From Melastoma dodecandrum (lineage: Eukaryota > Streptophyta > Magnoliopsida > Myrtales > Melastomataceae), in the NCBI GenBank assembly GCA_029817715.1, contig JARUPY010000248.1, positions 1,550,001 through 1,614,000 on the forward strand: 64,000 nucleotides of DNA, in the 5' to 3' direction. Of the stretch, positions 59,024-64,000 are shown one piece after another (position 1 is the first letter of the stretch; each line of letters opens with the position of its first letter). The position numbers were made by a program, and so were the translations under genes. Under the pieces are notes generated by a model. The model was not told the DNA's origin. It ran no database searches and saw only the letters and a program-made list of their open reading frames with translations.

Positions 59024-60624
59024 ATGGAGGTGGAGGGTAGTGGTGGAGGGGAGAAGAAGGAATCCATGTCTTACAGGTATTGGGTCAGGGAGGCTACCCA
59101 CGACGCCGCCCCTCTCCCCCTCCCCAAGAAGATCTCCCCCTCCGACCCCCACCTCATCGGTACCAATGGCAACCCCCCTGCCCCCTCCCTTGGCTCCGCC
59201 TGGAACTCGGTCAGTGTTATCCATCCCCTCCTTTCTTTCTTTTTCCTTTTAACTTGCTTTTGACGACGATGCTGATCTGATGAATTGGTTGCGTTTCCCG
59301 GGGTGGGGTTAAAGGCTGGGACTTGGGAGGAGAAGTGCCTCAACAAGTGGGCTTCTGATAGGATCAAGGTTGGTTCTTGGTTCGTCCGATGTTTCTTTTC
59401 GGTTTGGTAATACTTTGTGGGTGATTGTGATTCATCGAGGTATGTTTATCTTATGTGTGGGCTGGTGCACTCGCTTGTTGTAGGAACTGATTACATCGAT
59501 TGGGCCGATGGAGTTTGCGTCCGGCTGCTTTGCCGAGATCTTTGAAGTGACCAACTGCACCGGCGATGTGAGTTGAATGCTTTGAAGCTGGATTTCCATG
59601 TGTGATGTTGGTGCAATGCAGCAGTGCCGGTGATGTGACGGATAGCTTTTTCCTGAAGATTGTTTTGTTTCTTTGAAAATAAGCTCGATCTATTGATTCC
59701 CAAATCTTTCACTTTATCTGAATATTTTTGTATTGCCTTGAGTTAGGATGAATTTGTGCAAATGTGGTAGTGTGGCGAATTGGGCCTTACATTTCTCTAT
59801 TGGATGCTTTTCACCATGAGTTTTCCTTTGGCATTTGTAGCATCTGTACATTTGATGAACTTTTTCACTTCTGTTTATCTGTTTTTGTGGGTATTGTCAT
59901 CATATCTCTCTGTTCGTGGGAGCAGGCTTTCTTGGTGACGGTGCGGAATAAGAAAAGGGTGGGCTACACATATGAGCTGAAGTTAAAGATCAAGGGTAAG
60001 ATGTGACATCTATCTTCCTCTCTTACCCTCTTAGTGTTGTTATCTTTGATGGTATAGAAGTGTGTGCGCATTTGTGACAATCAGGAGAGTGGACAATCAA
60101 CGAGGAGAAAAAGAAAGTCAAAGGTCACTTAGATATCCCGGAGTTTTCCTTCGGCGAACTAGATGAACTAGAGGTAAAAATGTACCCTTTTTACCTAAAC
60201 ACCTTGTTTGTTCATGATAGTTCTCAGCCAAGAATGGAATGGAACATCCCTTATTGTTGTACTCTTAAGTTTTTTGTCTTTGCAATTTGATGTGGTTTCT
60301 TGTTTGTCTGGTACCACAGATATAACAAATGTATTGAGCAAGACTGGCTGTAGCATATCATCTCATTCCATGCCTTGCCAACATTTTAGCCATGTGAACC
60401 TTCCTGATGGGCATGATAATGCTCGTCCGAAGGACCATTGATTTCCATTGTATGATTAGTTATTCACTGGTTCTTTTACCACCATGTAGATGGTGGTGAA
60501 GTTGAGCGAAGAGAAGGATATTCAGCATCGAGACAAGCATAAGATATGTCAGGATCTCAAGAGATTTCTTCAGCCAGTTAGGGAGAAGTTGCTTCAGTTC
60601 GAGCAGGAACTCAAAGACCGATAG
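59024..60624 (+). CDS. AHA1 N-terminal-domain protein (Hsp90 ATPase activator-like), 205 aa
   Basis: Six exons keep phase: 59024-59209, 59315-59368, 59484-59567, 59926-59995, 60085-60173, 60490-60624. After a polar N-terminus (MSYRYWVRE) comes the AHA1-N core: GSAWNSAGTWEEKCLNKW, MEFASGCFAEI, AFLVTVRNKKRVGYTYELKL, GHLDIPEFSFGELDELE. It ends with a charged helix QPVREKLLQFEQELKDR. AHA1-N contacts the Hsp90 middle domain and stimulates ATP hydrolysis. The second (SRPBCC) domain of full-length AHA1 is absent, as in the Arabidopsis match I recall (At5g58110), so full activator activity is not assured. The gene appears intact. Confidence 0.88.
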
Positions 60625-61846
60625 AGGCAGAAAGGGTGCGCCTCTGCTATAGATTAAGATCAGCCTAATGTTGTATTAACTCATAAAAGAATTGCATTTA
60701 GATGAACTGTTAAAAGAGGCGATTCCTCTTGATGCATGCCATTTATGTGTACCATCTTCTGCTTGCAATGATTTCTGAATGAGAACTAGTAATTCTCATT
60801 ACCCCATCTTGTTGCTTGAATGTCTATATTTGATGTGCGCAACTAAAACGAACATGTCTAGACTGAAACTAGGTGGATTGTCCACCTGTAGAGTTGGGTT
60901 TTAAAAAAATTTACGACAGCAAGGAGTTTGGAAATTCATGGTGGTTATATCAAATAGCATGAAATTGCTGCTTGAGATGCCGAGTTCCAATTAAAGAACT
61001 TGCTATTGAAGTAGCGACTCTCCGTAAAAAAAGAAATTGCTATTTTAAGCGGTGATTTTCTAAATTAAAGAGATTTTTAAGAATGAAGTGGCTAAAAAGA
61101 AGTTCTATTTTAAATTGAAGCCTTCTAACTAGATTAAAGATGTCAACAAAATTATAAGGAAAATATAAGTTTTATTTATTTTAAAATAAAGGGACAAACA
61201 AAATTGATAAAAAAAAAAATCTAAGTTTATTTTTAGAGTAAGTCGCTCGTTAAAGTAGTAATTTCATATATGTGATTCGTTACAGTAACGATTTCACTAC
61301 GGAGAACATAAGTCTCTAGTTGAAGCAGTAACGTTATGATTGACGCCAGTATGCAACAATCTAGCCTCAGTTACTCACCCAATGCATCTCAAGGTCCAAG
61401 CTGAGGTAAATAGATGCATCTCGAGCTTAAGTAACCAACAATCATACCTTGATTATTCCCTCCCTGTCCAGACAGGCTTTCATCGTCCTGACACCTAAAC
61501 AGTATTGTTTAGTCGAGTCCACTATTACAGAAGAAGCTCTACCGCGGAACAAATCATGCCAAACGAGCAATAAAATCTGGATTCTAACCTATGCCCTTCA
61601 CAGAAACAGCCCAACAATAAAAAGGTTTCCCATCAGCGCTTCACTTTCGACCTCATTAACACAAAAGGCTAAAGTGATAGCATTTTCAATTTCAATCCAT
61701 TACTCATGTCAAGGATAAATACATAATGAGTCCTGCTAATTCTGGCCCCAATTCACAGCCTCAACACCAGGACGATCAGTGAGAATAAATAAAAATAGAC
61801 AACAAGCAGATCCGTTCAAGGTGCAGAACCTAACCTCTAACTCCAC
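60625..61846. other. Intergenic, nothing recognised
   Basis: The 3' UTRs of two convergent genes lie at the edges. Between them is AT-rich DNA with a 'GTAGTAATTTC.../AGTAACG' motif repeated near 61,240-61,340. No coding or RNA signal is seen. Confidence 0.5.
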
Positions 61847-63758
61847 TCATTTCTTTCTTTTGCGAGATCCTGTGAGGGCTGCTTTTGTGTTGGCCCAGTC
61901 TCTGAGGGAAGCCTCACTTCTCATGAAGGGGCATGGCTCGTCTGGATCAATCATCAAACCATGAGATGCCCTATGGCGTCCCTCCTCGGTAACAGCAAAT
62001 GTAGGTATCTCGCCATCAGACGGCATACTCGTCTCTCTACAGCTTGCTGTGTTATTGTCATCTCTAGTTTTCTTATCCTCCACTTGGGCCGCCACACCTG
62101 AGCTCCTCACTGGTTTCTGCTTTCTTTCCTCTCCACTCAGTGGCCAATCAAAACCTTCTTTTACAGGCCTATTACCCAGTTCAATGCTACCAGACTTATC
62201 AACTGCCATATCAGCTAGGAGCACATTTCCCTCGCATCCGGAGACTGGCAAAACATGTGAAACGCTAAATGACGTGTCCCTGCTGTTTACCAGTTGCGTC
62301 CAAGAAGAGTCATGACGCCAAAAAGATCCCCTTCCAGATTTTGAAAATGATGGATCACTTTTCTGTTTCTCGAATCTATCATTGGGTAAAGTTTGTGGCT
62401 CAACGGACTCATCATCCATGCCTGCAGGAGGCCCCGCAGTTGGATTTTCTGCAAAAATTGCAGTTGACTCCTTGGAGTCGTCAGGTCCCAGATGCTGATC
62501 ATTCCCGAGATCGTGACTCGGAAGTATATTTGAGATGGAAAAACTTTTGTCATCTCCAGAACCTATCAGTGCTTTCCATGGGGACTTCCTGGACCATAAG
62601 GGCTGAGCCCTTGGTCGATTCAGTTCTAGACTTGAACCTGTAGATACTGATATAGAATTTCCTCCTGGCACATTAGAACACAAGGTCAATTCATCCTTAC
62701 TTGCTATAGAAGATTCCTCAGGTAATGCTTCAACAGAGTTGAGAGATTTCCGCTTCTTCTTAGATGTTTGATTTTTGGGCACATCCTTCGTGCTCGAATC
62801 TGGTTTCTGCATACAACAGTAACCGAAGATATTACACCGAGAAGTATCAGCAAAACCATGATTTAGAAACTAGAAACTAGATAATCTTCCATGGAAGAAT
62901 TGACAAAGCAACATAAATTCAATTCCCAATATACCTCTGGTACGATGAAATCACTCAAGTGGGTTATGGCCTTCGGTTTTCCTGCCCCTGGCACAACATT
63001 GATCACAAGGTTGTCGTCATCCTCAACCACAACTGTATTTGAATGACCAGCCAATTCGCCTCTGTTTGCTGCAGAGGGCTTCTTAAATAAATCTTCAGCA
63101 GAAATGAGAGACTTCCGTCTCTTCTTAGATGATACAGCATTGACATTCTGACCGTCCATCAATATCTGAATAGATTTAACTGTGGGAGCATCTCTTGTGT
63201 TCGAAGTCTGAACGTAAGAGTTGCCCAATATGTTACAAAAGCAGTCGCAAAATGTCAATGTTACAAGAAAGGTCTAGGACATGGCATGTACATATCTCAT
63301 ATAACAATGGAGGCAATATACACATTTAATCTAGATCTAACCTTTCTTGCGGATACTTCACTGGATTGGCTCGTGGCCTTTGTATTTCCCTTGTATGACG
63401 TAATGTTGATTACGAGGTCGTCATCATCATCTACCAGACTTCCATTACTATCCTCGATGACTGGAGTTACATCTTCAGGAAAAACATCTTCTTCCAGAAC
63501 AACAGCCCCATTTTGTGTTGATTCCAAATATTTTTCATCCTTGAACAATTTGTTCATCACTGATTTCATCAGGTTCAGCTCTTCAGCCTCAATTCCACCA
63601 CATAGTATGTCATCTTCATGAGGTCGCTCCATTTTCAACGACTGAGTTAAATCAGTATGCTCATCGCAGTCACAAAAATGCTTTGGCATTGGAGGAACAT
63701 CAACTCGTTGAAAGCTGTACTTGTGTTTCCCCGTTCCTCGAAATGGCAAAGACTTTAC
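61847..63758 (-). CDS. ROS3: ROS3-like RNA-binding protein, 3' part (5' end outside window)
   Basis: Three exons are visible: 63758-63342, 63207-62935 and 62806-61847, all in phase 0 (TTTCAG|GTAAAG; AGAAAG|GTTAGA; CCAGAG|GTATAT; TGCAG|AAACCA). The protein is acidic and low in known motifs here; RRMs would be in missing upstream exons. Recognisable parts are KHKYSFQRVDVPPMPKHFCDCDEH, repeated DDDLVIN modules with Lys/Arg-rich KKRRKSL segments, SFWRHDSSWTQLV, and the C-terminal DPDEPCPFMRSEASLRDWANTKAALTGSRKRKK. The C-terminus and position suggest the orthologue of At5g58130 (ROS3), an RRM protein that binds small RNAs and counteracts silencing with ROS1. It also resembles NOL8-type nucleolar proteins. 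Identity is inferred. Confidence 0.68.
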
Positions 63759-64000
63759 CTGAAAAAGCTCCAACGTCAGAAATAGGCTATTCTGATCAAA
63801 TGTTGAACCCAATCAGCAGTAAACTTCTTAGGGGTGCTTCCACGACTTCTTTCAACAAGCATAAAATTTCATCTATTGGGGAAAAGAAAATTCCTTGTGC
63901 ATCCTTCGCCAAAGAAGGTTGGAGTATTTGCTAAAAGTTTCTTGACTCATTCTTTAACCTTTTATCTGTGCTTTTCATATGGGCGTGGATTGAACCAAAT

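Noticed and set aside
1..64000. tRNA, rRNA or organellar DNA insertions
   Set aside because: I looked for cloverleaf A/B-box patterns and plastid or mitochondrial gene sequence and saw none; a covariance-model search would be needed to exclude them.

Overview
The window is nuclear DNA from a flowering plant. Its genes have short exons with GT-AG introns, it is dense in LTR retrotransposons, hAT transposons and MITEs, and its protein products belong to plant-only families (CYP716A, plant oxidosqualene cyclase, CemA-like envelope protein, plant Raf-like kinase). The species cannot be named from sequence alone. Nothing points to a grass.

Left part (1-25,971). A 2.4 kb LTR fragment runs in from the left edge. 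Next comes an oxidosqualene cyclase gene on the minus strand (2,502-25,971). I could rebuild it exon by exon, and it is of the beta-amyrin-synthase type (WCYCR and DCTAE motifs). It is dead: a complete 19.8 kb Ogre/Tat-lineage Ty3 retrotransposon (3,580-23,417, 5-bp target duplication GCCGG) sits inside one exon, and the gene also carries two frameshifts, two nonsense codons and a damaged QW repeat. The Ogre element has both LTRs, a tRNA-Arg-type primer site, an extra ORF1, a gag-protease ORF, a 306-bp intron whose removal restores frame, RT, dual RNase H and integrase, a repeat-rich 3' region and a polypurine tract.

Middle (26-36.5 kb). This is a transposon landing zone: a short LTR, an apparently intact autonomous hAT element (28,366-32,048), and a solo LTR related to the Ogre LTR (32,167-34,960).

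Right part (36.5-64 kb). This is gene-rich. An intact CYP716A-type P450 (triterpenoid oxidase family) is followed by a Raf-like kinase, a CemA/DLDG1-like chloroplast envelope protein, a uS17-family organellar ribosomal protein, a GPI-anchored GH17 beta-1,3-glucanase, a decayed copy of an At5g58100-like gene, a small AHA1-N-domain protein and the 3' part of a ROS3-like RNA-binding protein gene. From memory, GH17, At5g58100-like, AHA1-N and ROS3 lie in the same order in Arabidopsis (At5g58090-At5g58130), while the kinase and CemA-like genes match the duplicated At4g310xx-311xx block.

Biological reading. The OSC and the CYP716A gene are divergently placed, with about 4 kb of older DNA between them once the hAT element and solo LTR are discounted. 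In plants these two families act in sequence (2,3-oxidosqualene to beta-amyrin, then C-28 oxidation). The pair looks like the remnant of a small triterpenoid gene cluster whose scaffold-forming enzyme has been lost while the tailoring P450 stayed intact.
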